NCBI RefSeq assembly: GCF_015476115.1
Contig: NZ_CP064295.1
Span: forward strand, 924,001 to 988,000
DNA length: 64,000 bases
Direction: 5' to 3'
DNA from: Aegicerativicinus sediminis
GTDB taxonomy: Bacteria; Bacteroidota; Bacteroidia; Flavobacteriales; Flavobacteriaceae
Positions 45,464 to 54,515 of the stretch are shown one piece after another. Position numbers and translations under genes: made by a program. The number at the start of each line of letters is the position of its first letter. The stretch's first letter is position 1. The notes beneath the pieces were generated by a model, which was given only the letters and a program-made list of their open reading frames with translations, was not told where the DNA came from and searched no databases.

Positions 45464-45930
45464 TTCCAGTTTTTATAGGGATTGGTAATTAAATTGGCAT
45501 TGTAATATTTCTGATCTCCGGTAACTTCCTCACCAATCCAAGAAGGCAAATTAAACAATTCATCTTTTGATTTCAATTCTAACTCCGCAATGACAAGTCC
45601 TTCATTTTCTCCATAAAATTCATCAATCTCAAACAATTTGCCTTCATGAAATACGTCATAACGACTTTTCTCAATCATAGGTTTTTCGCATAAATCCAAT
45701 AAATCTAATGCATCATTTTTGGAAATTATGGTTTCCCATTCAAATCGCTCCAATCCATCATCGGTACTTTTGCCCTTTACGGTGAGTCGACCTTCATTTC
45801 CCGTTAGGCGAACTCGCACTATTCGATTTTTGTTAGAATTTAAAAAGCCCTGAATAATTTTCCTTGAATTTGAGGCTAGTTCCTTATATTCTGGAGATAC
45901 AACTTTAAATTTTCTTTCAATTTCGATCAT
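45460..45930 (-). CDS. CYTH domain protein (triphosphate tunnel fold)
   Basis: A 156-residue CYTH/TTM protein. The family's N-terminal ExExK is present in MIEIERKFKV, followed by alternating charged strands (RIVRVRLTGNEGRLTVKGKS, FEWETII, EKSRYDV, FEIDEFYGENEGLVIAELEL) that line a tunnel for triphosphate. Bacterial members are triphosphatases or, less often, class IV adenylate cyclases; short stand-alone forms like this are usually inorganic triphosphatases. It overlaps both neighbours (4 and 14 bp). Confidence 0.9.
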   Translation of the reverse strand: MIEIERKFKVVSPEYKELASNSRKIIQGFLNSNKNRIVRVRLTGNEGRLTVKGKSTDDGLERFEWETIISKNDALDLLDLCEKPMIEKSRYDVFHEGKLFEIDEFYGENEGLVIAELELKSKDELFNLPSWIGEEVTGDQKYYNANLITNPYKNWK

Positions 45931-46588
45931 AGTGTTCAGCTAATTCAACAATATGGATTGAATTAATTATGGTTTCCTTATCACCATGTTTATCTAGATA
46001 AATCATGCATTTAACAATGCTCTCAAAACTAACTGGTATATATTTTTCCAAATCTCCCAACATCAATGGTTTTATAAGCGCTATAATCCAATGTGCCAAA
46101 AGCTCACCTAATCTGCGCTCCTCACGTTTACCTTTTATTAATGAGGGACGTAAAATATAGGTCCGCTCTAAGTGTTGCCTTAGCACCTTCTCCTCCATCT
46201 TTCCCTTTAACCTATTATAAAAAAATCGACTAGTCGTTTTCGCCCCAAGAGCAGAGATTACGATGAAGGTTGAAATTTTGTTATTCTTAGCTAATTGTGC
46301 AGCATGAAATGGTATGCCAACATCTATCTTTTCATAAGTTGTTTTGTTACGTGTCTTAGATCTAGTTGTACCGATACAACAGAAAACAACATCTCCATGA
46401 AACAAATCAGCATAATCCTTTATATGGAATAAATCGATTTTATGCCAAACTAATTTTGGGTGTGACGCCCTCTGTTCAGATCTAGCAAATACAATTATTT
46501 GTGAATAATAAGTATCCTCGAGTAATTTTTGAAGTAGAAAATTACCCGTTAACCCAGTTGCACCAATAAGAATTGCCCTACGTTCCAT
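45917..46588 (-). CDS. NAD(P)-binding atypical SDR (HTATIP2-like)
   Basis: A 223-residue Rossmann protein. The dinucleotide motif is GATGLTGNFLL near 8, followed by VVFCCIGTTRSKTRNKTTYE near 70 and VISALGAKTTSRFFYNRLKG near 112 with the Tyr-x3-Lys-like RFFYNRLKGKMEE. The pattern matches the atypical SDR group that includes TIP30/HTATIP2. Substrate is unknown. It is the first gene of a three-gene overlapping unit with CYTH and YCII. Confidence 0.82.
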   Translation of the reverse strand: MERRAILIGATGLTGNFLLQKLLEDTYYSQIIVFARSEQRASHPKLVWHKIDLFHIKDYADLFHGDVVFCCIGTTRSKTRNKTTYEKIDVGIPFHAAQLAKNNKISTFIVISALGAKTTSRFFYNRLKGKMEEKVLRQHLERTYILRPSLIKGKREERRLGELLAHWIIALIKPLMLGDLEKYIPVSFESIVKCMIYLDKHGDKETIINSIHIVELAEHYDRN

Positions 46589-46677
46589 AATACTTAGAAT
46601 TATATAAAGATATTATAATTTTAAGGAGGGCAAACAGTTATCTTGTTAATCCGAAATTTTTCATACACCTAATGTAA

Positions 46678-47763
46678 ATGAGAAAAATTATTCATGTAGA
46701 CATGGATGCATTTTATGCATCAGTTGAACAATTGGATAATCCAGACCTTAAAGGGAAACCATTGGCTGTTGGTGGAAATGAAAAACGAGGTGTGGTAAGT
46801 GCAGCAAGTTACGAGGCAAGGAAATTTGGTGTAAAAAGTGCCATGAACGGGCATTTGGCAAAAAAGTTATGCCCTAATCTAATCTTTGTAAAACCTAGGT
46901 TTACCAGATACCGGGAAGTTTCTTCCCAAATAAGGGATATATTCTATGAATATACCGATTTAGTTGAGCCTCTTTCTCTAGATGAAGCTTACCTAGATGT
47001 AACGATTAATAAAAAGGGGCATCCCAGCGCAACCATATTAGCCAAGAATATTCGGAAAGAAATATTAGAAAAAACTGGCTTAACCGCTTCCGCCGGCATC
47101 AGCATTAACAAATTCGTCGCCAAAATTGCAAGTGATATAAATAAACCCAATGGCCAAAAGACAATTGCTCCAGAGGAAGTGTATGAATTCTTGGAAGGTT
47201 TAGATATTAGGAAATTTTATGGTGTTGGAAAAGTTACAGCAGAAAAAATGTACCAACTTGGTATATTCTCCGGTTGGGATTTAAAAAATAAATCTAAAGA
47301 ATATTTAGAAGACCATTTTGGCAATTCTGGCAGTTATTACTATGATATTGTCCGTGGCATCCATGATAGCCCTGTAAAACCTGATAGAATACGAAAATCG
47401 TTAGCAGCTGAAAGAACATTTGACGAGAATTTATCCTCCGAAATTTTTATGTTGGAAAAGTTAAAGTCTATTTCAAAGGAAGTTTCTAAACGTCTAAATA
47501 AATCTGGTATAAAAGGAAAAACAATTACCCTAAAAATTAAGTATAGTGACTTTAGTCTGCAAACAAGGAGCAGAACCATTTCGGAATACTTACAAGAGGA
47601 GAAAGAAATATTTCAGATTTCCAAAGAATTGCTTTATCAAGAAGAAATGCGTGAATCTGTTCGTCTTTTAGGCATTTCCATCTCCAATCTTAACATCAAT
47701 GAAGCAGACGAAAGTTTAGAAGTGCAAGAAAAAATAAATGTACAGTTAGAGTTTGATTTTTAA
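46678..47763 (+). CDS. dinB: DNA polymerase IV (Y family)
   Basis: A translesion polymerase. The 361 residues include catalytic motifs IHVDMDAFYASVEQ (Asp8, Asp10) and EPLSLDEAYLDVT (Asp/Glu near 103), the AGISINKFVAKIASDINKPN segment near 140, and a C-terminal little-finger domain ending QVQEKINVQLEFDF-like. The end matches the beta-clamp binding motif (QLEFDF). No lexA box could be recognised upstream. It converges with pyruvate kinase with no gap. Confidence 0.94.
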   Translation: MRKIIHVDMDAFYASVEQLDNPDLKGKPLAVGGNEKRGVVSAASYEARKFGVKSAMNGHLAKKLCPNLIFVKPRFTRYREVSSQIRDIFYEYTDLVEPLSLDEAYLDVTINKKGHPSATILAKNIRKEILEKTGLTASAGISINKFVAKIASDINKPNGQKTIAPEEVYEFLEGLDIRKFYGVGKVTAEKMYQLGIFSGWDLKNKSKEYLEDHFGNSGSYYYDIVRGIHDSPVKPDRIRKSLAAERTFDENLSSEIFMLEKLKSISKEVSKRLNKSGIKGKTITLKIKYSDFSLQTRSRTISEYLQEEKEIFQISKELLYQEEMRESVRLLGISISNLNINEADESLEVQEKINVQLEFDF

Positions 47764-49206
47764 TTAGATATTACAATTGGTAATCTCCGTAACCCTTAAC
47801 GTATTAACCATTCCTTTTTCTTGAATCGGCATCGCCGCCAAGCTAATGAGCATATCTCCAACTTCTAAATAACCCTTATTGCAGGCAATTGCATTAACAT
47901 CTTCTATAGTTTCATCGGTACTAACAAACTTATCGTAATAAAACGCCTTAACACCCCATAAAAGATTCAATTGGGTTAATATGCGTTGGTTAGAAGTGAA
48001 TACTAAAATGTGTGCAGAAGGCCTCCAAGCACTAATTTGAAACGCTGTATAACCACTATTGGTTAAAGTTGAAATAGCTTTGGCGCTTATTTCGTTTGCC
48101 ATATGTGCAGCATGATAGCAAATAGATTTGGTAATATATCGCTTGGTACGAATATGTGGCGGAGACTGAGGAACCTGAATTAACGGAGAATCTTCAACCG
48201 AGCGAATTATATTCGCCATTTGTTTGATAACCTGTACTGGGTAACTACCTACTGAGGTTTCCCCTGATAGCATAACTGCATCTGCCCCATCCATTACGGA
48301 GTTGGCTACATCATTAACCTCAGCTCTGGTTGGTGTAAGGCTTGAAATCATGCTCTCCATCATTTGGGTTGCAATGATAACAGGAATTCTAGCACGTTTG
48401 GCCTTTAAAACCAATTGCTTCTGAATTAATGGCACCTCCTCAGCGGGGATTTCAACTCCGAGGTCTCCACGAGCAACCATTAGCCCATCGCAGTAAGCAA
48501 CAATTTTATCAATATTTTCAACCGCCTCTGGCTTCTCAATCTTAGCAATTATTGGAATCTTATGTTCGCTATGTTCTTTAACCAGTTCCTCTAATTCTAT
48601 TAAATCCTCAGGATTTCTAACAAACGACAGAGCTATCCAATCAACTTCTTGCTTTATGGCGAAAATGGCATCCTCAATATCTTTTTCAGTAAGGGCTGGT
48701 TGAGAAATTTTAGTGTTGGGAAGGTTTACACCCTTCTTAGATTTTAATGGTCCACCTTGAATAACCTTTGCTTTCACCTCACTTTTGCCATCCGAACCAA
48801 CAACCTCAAAAATGAGTTTTCCATCGTCTAATAAAATGCGTTCACCTGGTTTGGCATCCTGAGGAAATTTTTCATAAGTCATATAGACTTTTTCCTTTGT
48901 TCCTTCAAAACGTTTACCGGTGGCAAAGACAATCTCATCTCCTTCATTTACCACAACTTCTTCCTTCATTACACCTACACGCAATTTTGGCCCTTGGAGG
49001 TCGGCTAATATCGCGGCATTATAACCAAATTCCTCATTTAATTCCCTAATCATAGAGATACGTTCCTTCACAGCTTCATAATCCGCATGTGAAAAATTAA
49101 TTCTGAAGACATCTACTCCTTCATCTAGCATCCCTTTTAAAACCACTTTAGTGCTTGTCGCCGGTCCCAATGTGGCAACTATTTTGGTCTTTTTTCTTCT
49201 AATCAT
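47764..49206 (-). CDS. pyk: Pyruvate kinase
   Basis: The last step of glycolysis: phosphoenolpyruvate + ADP to pyruvate + ATP. The 480 residues show the N-terminal KIVATLGPATS, the active-site region IPIIAKIEKPEAVENIDKIV near 217 with catalytic Lys, VARGDLGVEIPAEEVPLIQK near 243 and TQMMESMISSLTPTRAEVND near 280. It follows the IPExxxVDY gene after 13 bp. Confidence 0.96.
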   Translation of the reverse strand: MIRRKKTKIVATLGPATSTKVVLKGMLDEGVDVFRINFSHADYEAVKERISMIRELNEEFGYNAAILADLQGPKLRVGVMKEEVVVNEGDEIVFATGKRFEGTKEKVYMTYEKFPQDAKPGERILLDDGKLIFEVVGSDGKSEVKAKVIQGGPLKSKKGVNLPNTKISQPALTEKDIEDAIFAIKQEVDWIALSFVRNPEDLIELEELVKEHSEHKIPIIAKIEKPEAVENIDKIVAYCDGLMVARGDLGVEIPAEEVPLIQKQLVLKAKRARIPVIIATQMMESMISSLTPTRAEVNDVANSVMDGADAVMLSGETSVGSYPVQVIKQMANIIRSVEDSPLIQVPQSPPHIRTKRYITKSICYHAAHMANEISAKAISTLTNSGYTAFQISAWRPSAHILVFTSNQRILTQLNLLWGVKAFYYDKFVSTDETIEDVNAIACNKGYLEVGDMLISLAAMPIQEKGMVNTLRVTEITNCNI

Positions 49207-49219
49207 TCCTTATTTAACT

Positions 49220-49699
49220 TTAGAAAATTAAATGATCTATATTTTTTATTTTTTCAATATCTACCTGATAACAGGCAATTATTTGAGGTATATTTTGAAG
49301 TTGGCTAATATACAAACGTTCGCGCTTATGATAAAGGTCACTGGTGATTTTAAGAAAATAATCCACTTTGGGCATATCTGGAATCAAATGGAACGTTTTG
49401 GTAGTCTGTTGGGGATTCTCGAAAAGAGATCCTGTACTGTAAAGCATATCTCCTTCCCTTTTGCATACATTACTAATAAGATTCCAAGTGGTATATTCTT
49501 TGTTGCAAACCCACTCATAAATACTATATGAAGCAGCATTATATTTATAATCTAGATCTAAATCTTGTCGTTTCAACCTTAAATCCAACTCCATGTTTAT
49601 TAAGTATGCCAACCGATAATCCTCTAAACTGCAATGAATAGCAATTAACCCAAACGAATCATCCAAAAACTCATCGAAATCAATTTTATGTAAAGCCAT
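49220..49699 (-). CDS. IPExxxVDY family protein
   Basis: A 159-residue soluble protein of a Bacteroidota family named after a motif that here reads LIPDMPKVDYFLKI near residue 108. Other features are LAYLINMELDLRLKRQDLDL near 30 and the tail LQNIPQIIACYQVDIEKIKN. Its function is unknown. It is encoded between rnc (90 bp away) and pyk (13 bp), an arrangement that suggests co-transcription with pyruvate kinase. Confidence 0.85.
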   Translation of the reverse strand: MALHKIDFDEFLDDSFGLIAIHCSLEDYRLAYLINMELDLRLKRQDLDLDYKYNAASYSIYEWVCNKEYTTWNLISNVCKREGDMLYSTGSLFENPQQTTKTFHLIPDMPKVDYFLKITSDLYHKRERLYISQLQNIPQIIACYQVDIEKIKNIDHLIF

Positions 49700-49788
49700 T
49701 GTTCAGTTGAAAATCAGTTAAATATACCACTTTACCTATTTATAGTAAATTCAGGATTACCCATTTAATTCAAAAAGATGCAATGAAA

Positions 49789-50523
49789 TCAACGTGACAT
49801 TTTATTTTGCAATGCGAAAAACGCCCTTTTAGAAGCTTTTTCTTCCGCTTTTTTCTTTGAAGTAGCCCTAGCCTTGGAAATCAATTTTCCATCAATGGAA
49901 AGTTTAACAGAAAAATGTTTTAACTCATCATTCCCAGTGTCTTCATAAACATGGTAATCAAAAGTTTTCTTTTCCTTTTGGCACCATTCTATAAGTAAAC
50001 TTTTATAACTAATAACTTTCCCTTCAAGCCTATCTATATCAACATGTTTGTTGATTATTCGCTTAAAAATGAACTTTTCGCATTGTTTATAGCCTTTATC
50101 TAAATAGATAGCGCCTACAAGAGCCTCAAACAAATTACCATGAATATTATTTCCAAAATTAGATTTAGGGATCTTACTTTCAACCAAATCAATTAGATGA
50201 AGTTCTTTCCCCAATTCATTTAAATGTTCGCGGCTAACAACCTTAGAACGCATTTTTGTTAGATAGCCTTCATCACCATGCGGGACCTCATTATACAAAT
50301 ATGCGGCAATGACCGCACCCAACATAGCATCCCCTACAAATTCTAATCTTTCATAATTTATGCTATTACCCTCCTCATCTTTCAAATTCATGGATCTATG
50401 GGTAAATGCTTTGATATACAACTTTTTAGACCTCGGTTTATACCCTAAAATCTTTTCCAGCTGCAAAAAAAAATTCCCGTCATTTTGGGAACGGGAATTT
50501 AATATGTTTTGAATGAATTTCAT
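49789..50523 (-). CDS. rnc: Ribonuclease III
   Basis: Cleaves double-stranded RNA in rRNA and mRNA processing. The 244 residues contain the catalytic signature NYERLEFVGDAMLGAVIAAY near 58, the second acidic cluster GNLFEALVGAIYLDKGYK near 130, and a C-terminal double-stranded RNA-binding domain (~170-240) with SKARATSKKKAEEKASKRAF. A longer N-terminus than in E. coli (about 25 residues before the domain). It follows fabF after 7 bp. Confidence 0.95.
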   Translation of the reverse strand: MKFIQNILNSRSQNDGNFFLQLEKILGYKPRSKKLYIKAFTHRSMNLKDEEGNSINYERLEFVGDAMLGAVIAAYLYNEVPHGDEGYLTKMRSKVVSREHLNELGKELHLIDLVESKIPKSNFGNNIHGNLFEALVGAIYLDKGYKQCEKFIFKRIINKHVDIDRLEGKVISYKSLLIEWCQKEKKTFDYHVYEDTGNDELKHFSVKLSIDGKLISKARATSKKKAEEKASKRAFFALQNKMSR

Positions 50524-50530
50524 TCAGAGA

Positions 50531-51781
50531 TTAATCGAGTTTTTTAAATAGTACACAAGCATTATGGCCACCAAACCCAAAGGTATTACTCATGGCGACA
50601 TTAATGTCTCGTTTTTGTGCTTTGTTTAAAGTTAAATTTAAATTTGGATCAATAGAATCATCCACAACCTCATGATTTATCGTCGGCGGAACTGTACCAT
50701 ATTTCATGGCGAGAATTGCGGCTATTGCTTCAATAGCACCAGCTGCACCCAGTAAATGTCCCGTCATAGATTTCGTTGAGTTGATATTGATGTCCTTAGC
50801 ATGTGCTCCAAAAACTTCTTTTATAGCCTTCAATTCAGCAACATCCCCAAGTGGGGTTGATGTTCCATGAGTATTGATATGATCTACTTCTTCGGGTGAC
50901 ATACCAGCGTTCTCCAAACAATTTTTCATTACCGCGATAACCCCGATTCCATCAGGGTGCGGTGCTGTCATATGGTACGCATCAGAAGAAAGGCCTCCAC
51001 CTACAAATTCTGCATAGATTTTTGCGCCTCTTTTCTTTGCATGCTCATATTCTTCAAGAATGATAGCTCCTGCACCTTCACCCAAAACAAAACCATCCCT
51101 AGTGGCATCAAAAGGTCTTGAAGCCGTTTGAGGGGAATCATTTCTAGTGGATAAAGCATGCATAGCATTGAAACCACCCATTCCTGCTTTTGTTACAGCA
51201 GCCTCACTACCTCCAGTAACTACCACATCGCAATATCCTAAACGGATATAATTTAATGCATCTATCATAGCATTTGCTGAAGATGCACAGGCAGAAACAG
51301 TTGTGTAATTCGGCCCCATAAAACCATGCTTGATAGAGATATTACCAGGGGCAATATCAGCAATCATCTTTGGTATAAAGAAAGGATTGAATCTAGGAGT
51401 ACCATCTCCAGAACCGAAGTTTAGTACTTCGTCCTGAAAAGTTTCTAAACCCCCGATACCTGCACCCCAAATTACACCCACACGGTATTTATCAACCGAT
51501 TCTAGATCTAATTCCGCATCTGCGATGGCTTCATCAGAAGCAACCAACGCATATTGCGTAAAACGGTCCATTTTACGCGCTTCCTTACGATCAAAAAATT
51601 GAAGGGGATCGAAGTTTTTCAGTTCACAGGCAAATTGTGTTTTGAACTTTTCAGAATCAAAATAGGTTATTGGAGCGGCACCACTTTTACCATTGATAAG
51701 ACCTTCCCAATAGGCATCAATGGAATTTCCAATCGGTGTTAATGCTCCTAAACCGGTAACTACTACTCGCCTTAACTCCAT
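50531..51781 (-). CDS. fabF: 3-oxoacyl-ACP synthase II (FabF)
   Basis: Condenses malonyl-ACP with the growing acyl-ACP chain. The 416-residue thiolase-fold enzyme has the complete Cys-His-His triad: Cys165 in VSACASSANAM, His305 in NTHGTSTPLGD and His342 in MTGHLLGAAGA, plus FGFGGHNACVLFK at the end. It follows acpP after 14 bp and precedes rnc by 7 bp. Confidence 0.97.
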   Translation of the reverse strand: MELRRVVVTGLGALTPIGNSIDAYWEGLINGKSGAAPITYFDSEKFKTQFACELKNFDPLQFFDRKEARKMDRFTQYALVASDEAIADAELDLESVDKYRVGVIWGAGIGGLETFQDEVLNFGSGDGTPRFNPFFIPKMIADIAPGNISIKHGFMGPNYTTVSACASSANAMIDALNYIRLGYCDVVVTGGSEAAVTKAGMGGFNAMHALSTRNDSPQTASRPFDATRDGFVLGEGAGAIILEEYEHAKKRGAKIYAEFVGGGLSSDAYHMTAPHPDGIGVIAVMKNCLENAGMSPEEVDHINTHGTSTPLGDVAELKAIKEVFGAHAKDININSTKSMTGHLLGAAGAIEAIAAILAMKYGTVPPTINHEVVDDSIDPNLNLTLNKAQKRDINVAMSNTFGFGGHNACVLFKKLD

Positions 51782-51795
51782 AAATGGGGTTTAAA

Positions 51796-52029
51796 TTATT
51801 TTGCTTCTTCTATATAGGAAATGGCCTGACCAACTGTCGCAATGTTTTCAGCTTGATCGTCAGGTATTTGAATGTCGAATTCTTTTTCGAATTCCATGAT
51901 TAATTCAACAGTGTCGAGAGAATCGGCTCCTAAATCGTTAGTGAAGCTTGCTTCTGGAACCACCTCATTTTCATCGACACCTAATTTGTCAACGATAATC
52001 GCTTTTACTCTTGATGCAATGTCTGACAT
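51796..52029 (-). CDS. acpP: Acyl carrier protein
   Basis: The 77-residue carrier of fatty-acid intermediates. The phosphopantetheine site is Ser37 in [20 protein letters not shown], and the chain is acidic as usual. First gene of acpP-fabF-rnc, with its own -7 box upstream. Confidence 0.97.
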   Translation of the reverse strand: MSDIASRVKAIIVDKLGVDENEVVPEASFTNDLGADSLDTVELIMEFEKEFDIQIPDDQAENIATVGQAISYIEEAK

Positions 52030-52059
52030 AATATTTAATTTTAAGTTTTAATTAGGACG

Positions 52060-52067
52060 CAAAAATA
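52060..52067 (-). promoter_or_regulatory. -7 promoter box of acpP-fabF
   Basis: Minus strand TATTTTTG (52067-52060), a perfect TAnnTTTG match about 30 bp before acpP. A normally spaced -33 box is not evident. The rest of the divergent acpP-purN region (to 52284) shows nothing else that I can name. Confidence 0.45.
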
Positions 52068-52284
52068 AAGTTTTTTATTTGAAAACGTACTTATACTGCG
52101 AATTTGTGAATGTAATTTACTAAAATAAAACCTAAGATTTTTATTGCTTGCTTCTGAATGTTGATAATTATTCTTTTTTTTGCTTGAAATAAAAAGGAGG
52201 GTAATTTTTAAAATTTAAAACTGCTAACTTATCTCCTAAGATCGATTTGCCAATCCAACCTATCACAACTAATAAAGAGACGAG

Positions 52285-52857
52285 ATGAAACGAATAGTAA
52301 TATTTGCCTCAGGTTCAGGATCTAATGCAGAGAATATCATAACCTATTTTCAAAACAAAGGCAATGCAGAGGTAGTTCAAGTTCTCACAAACAATCCTCA
52401 AGCAACAGTTTTAGATAGATGTAAACGATTAAAGGTAAGTGCCTTTTCATTTAATAGGACCGCATTCTATACGAAAGATCATGTGCTTAGCCACACTCAA
52501 CAACTAAATCCAGATCTTATAGTATTAGCGGGGTTTTTGTGGAAAATCCCTGAAAATTTCGTTCATGCTTTTCCTAATAAAATAATTAATATTCATCCCG
52601 CGCTATTGCCAAAATATGGGGGAAAAGGAATGTATGGCCAACATGTGCATGAGGCAGTTGTAAATAATAAGGAGACTGAAACCGGTATAACCATCCATTT
52701 TGTGAATGAGCGTTACGATGAGGGAAACATCATTTTTCAAGTTTCCTGTGAAGTCAATCCTTATGATTCAGCTGAGGATGTTGCATCCAAAATACACGAA
52801 TTAGAAATGATCCATTTTCCCAATGTGATAGAATCAATATTAACCTCGAATGGCTAA
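52285..52857 (+). CDS. purN: Phosphoribosylglycinamide formyltransferase
   Basis: Third step of purine synthesis: formyl transfer from 10-formyl-THF to GAR. The 190 residues start MKRIVIFASGSGSNAENII (phosphate-binding loop), and the catalytic set is visible as INIHPALLPKYGGKGMYG near 105 (Asn, His) and TGITIHFVNERYDEGNIIFQ near 132 (Asp). Overlaps the RNase H gene by 8 bp. Confidence 0.95.
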   Translation: MKRIVIFASGSGSNAENIITYFQNKGNAEVVQVLTNNPQATVLDRCKRLKVSAFSFNRTAFYTKDHVLSHTQQLNPDLIVLAGFLWKIPENFVHAFPNKIINIHPALLPKYGGKGMYGQHVHEAVVNNKETETGITIHFVNERYDEGNIIFQVSCEVNPYDSAEDVASKIHELEMIHFPNVIESILTSNG

Positions 52858-53467
52858 AAACAACAAATTCTATGTCGTATGGAAAGGATTAGAACCAGGC
52901 GTTTATTCAAGTTGGGAAGAATGCAAAAAACAGATTGATAATTTTAAGGGCGCCCAATACAAATCATTCCCTTCCAAAAAAGAAGCCGAAGAAGCCTTTC
53001 AAAAACCCTTTAGCAATCAATTTAAGAAAAGTAAAAACTCTACTATACAACATGGTCCTTCGCCAAACTTAAATTCAATTTCTGTTGATGCCGCATCTAG
53101 TGGAAATCCAGGAATAATGGAATACCAAGGAGTGGACACAGGAACAAAGCAACTTTTGTTTAAACAAGGCCCATTCCCCGAAGGAACCAATAATATTGGT
53201 GAATTTTTAGCCATTGTACATGGTTTAGCCTTTCTAAAGAAAAAAAATAGTTCTCGTATTATCTATACCGATTCAAAAACTGCAATGACTTGGGTTAGAA
53301 AAAAGAAATGCAACACGAAATTAGAAGTAACTTCAAAAAACAAGGAACTTTTCGACCTCATTGAGAGAGCAGAAAATTGGTTAACAACAAACACATTTCA
53401 AACCAAAATTGAAAAATGGGAGACCAAAATATGGGGAGAAATTCCGGCTGATTTTGGTCGAAAATAA
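52850..53467 (+). CDS. Ribonuclease H with N-terminal viroplasmin domain
   Basis: Degrades the RNA strand of RNA-DNA hybrids. The 205-residue protein begins with a small viroplasmin/RNase H N-terminal domain (YVVWKGLEPGVYSSWEECKK, residues 7-50), which binds hybrids, and then a type 1 RNase H domain. The acidic residues are visible as SVDAASSG (~76), IGEFLAIVHG (~122), IYTDSKTAMTWV (~142) and the terminal IPADFGRK. It overlaps purN, so it is probably translationally coupled with it. Confidence 0.92.
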   Translation: MAKNNKFYVVWKGLEPGVYSSWEECKKQIDNFKGAQYKSFPSKKEAEEAFQKPFSNQFKKSKNSTIQHGPSPNLNSISVDAASSGNPGIMEYQGVDTGTKQLLFKQGPFPEGTNNIGEFLAIVHGLAFLKKKNSSRIIYTDSKTAMTWVRKKKCNTKLEVTSKNKELFDLIERAENWLTTNTFQTKIEKWETKIWGEIPADFGRK

Positions 53468-53492
53468 GATTTGACCTGCACTTAAAAGACCC

Positions 53493-53525
53493 TTGTTTTT
53501 TACCCAATTTAATTTTGTAAATTTG
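53493..53525 (+). promoter_or_regulatory. Promoter of the PfkB-family kinase gene
   Basis: TTG (53493-53495), a 22-bp spacer and TAAATTTG (53518-53525) fit the Bacteroidota consensus, 20 bp before the ATG at 53546. Confidence 0.65.
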
Positions 53526-53545
53526 CCGCAAATTAAAACCCCCTT

Positions 53546-54472
53546 ATGAGCCAATTACTTATTGTTGGTACTGTTGCCTTTGATGCTATTGAAACACCTT
53601 TCGGTAAATCTGATAAAATCTTGGGCGGTGCAGCTACCTTTATAGGCCTTGCGGCTTCTCAATTTGATATTAATTCAGCAATAGTTTCTATAGTTGGGGG
53701 CGATTTCCCTAAGGAATATTTAAGTTTATTAGAAAGAAGAAATATAGATACTACCGGCATAGAAATCGTTGAGGACGGCAAAACGTTTTTTTGGCATGGA
53801 CGATACCACAACGATATGAACAGCCGTGATACGTTGGTCACTGAATTAAATGTGTTGGCAGATTTTAACCCTATAGTCCCCGCATCACATAAAAACTCAG
53901 AAATTGTGGTATTGGGCAACCTTCATCCTCAGGTACAAATAAGTGTTTTAGAGCAAATGGAAACTAAACCCAAGATGGCCATTTTAGACACTATGAATTT
54001 TTGGATGGACAATACCCCTGAAGATTTAAACAGGGTTATTGGCATGGTTAATGCCATTACCATAAATGATGCTGAGGCAAGACAGCTTACAGGAGAATAC
54101 TCCTTATTGGTTGCTGCGAGAAAGATACAACAGATGGGCCCTGAATATGTTGTTATTAAAAAAGGTGAGCATGGAGCATTATTATTTCATGAGGATGAAA
54201 TTTTTTATGCCCCAGCATTACCGCTCGAAGAAGTATTTGATCCTACAGGTGCCGGAGATACATTTGCTGGCGGTTTTGCCGGGTATTTGGCCTGCACGAG
54301 AGATATAGAGTTTAATAATATTAAAAATGCGGTGATTTATGGATCTGCTTTGGCGTCCTTTAGTGTTGAAAAGTTTGGCACCCAAAGAATGCTCGACCTA
54401 AAGCCGCAAGAATTGAGGGAAAGGTTGGAACAATTTAAACAACTAACCCAATTTGAGATTGAATTAACATAA
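53546..54472 (+). CDS. PfkB-family sugar/nucleoside kinase
   Basis: A 308-residue ribokinase-fold kinase. Family motifs are GGAATFIGLAASQF near 32, YVVIKKGEHGALLFHEDEIF near 207 and the anion-hole/catalytic loop DPTGAGDTFAGGFAGYL near 236 with the catalytic Asp. Its substrate is not clear; adenosine-, ribokinase- and fructokinase-like enzymes share these motifs. The position between purine genes (purN upstream, a purF-like gene downstream) makes a nucleoside substrate attractive, but that is inference. A terminator separates it from the purF-like gene. Confidence 0.85.
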   Translation: MSQLLIVGTVAFDAIETPFGKSDKILGGAATFIGLAASQFDINSAIVSIVGGDFPKEYLSLLERRNIDTTGIEIVEDGKTFFWHGRYHNDMNSRDTLVTELNVLADFNPIVPASHKNSEIVVLGNLHPQVQISVLEQMETKPKMAILDTMNFWMDNTPEDLNRVIGMVNAITINDAEARQLTGEYSLLVAARKIQQMGPEYVVIKKGEHGALLFHEDEIFYAPALPLEEVFDPTGAGDTFAGGFAGYLACTRDIEFNNIKNAVIYGSALASFSVEKFGTQRMLDLKPQELRERLEQFKQLTQFEIELT

Positions 54473-54477
54473 ATCAG

Positions 54478-54505
54478 CGCGCTCAAAAGGAGCGCGTTTT
54501 ATTTT
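54478..54505 (+). terminator. Terminator after the PfkB-family kinase gene
   Basis: CGCGCTC (54478-54484), loop AAAAG, GAGCGCG (54490-54496), then TTTTATTTTT. A 7-bp GC-rich stem. Confidence 0.8.
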
Positions 54506-54515
54506 TACGTATAAA

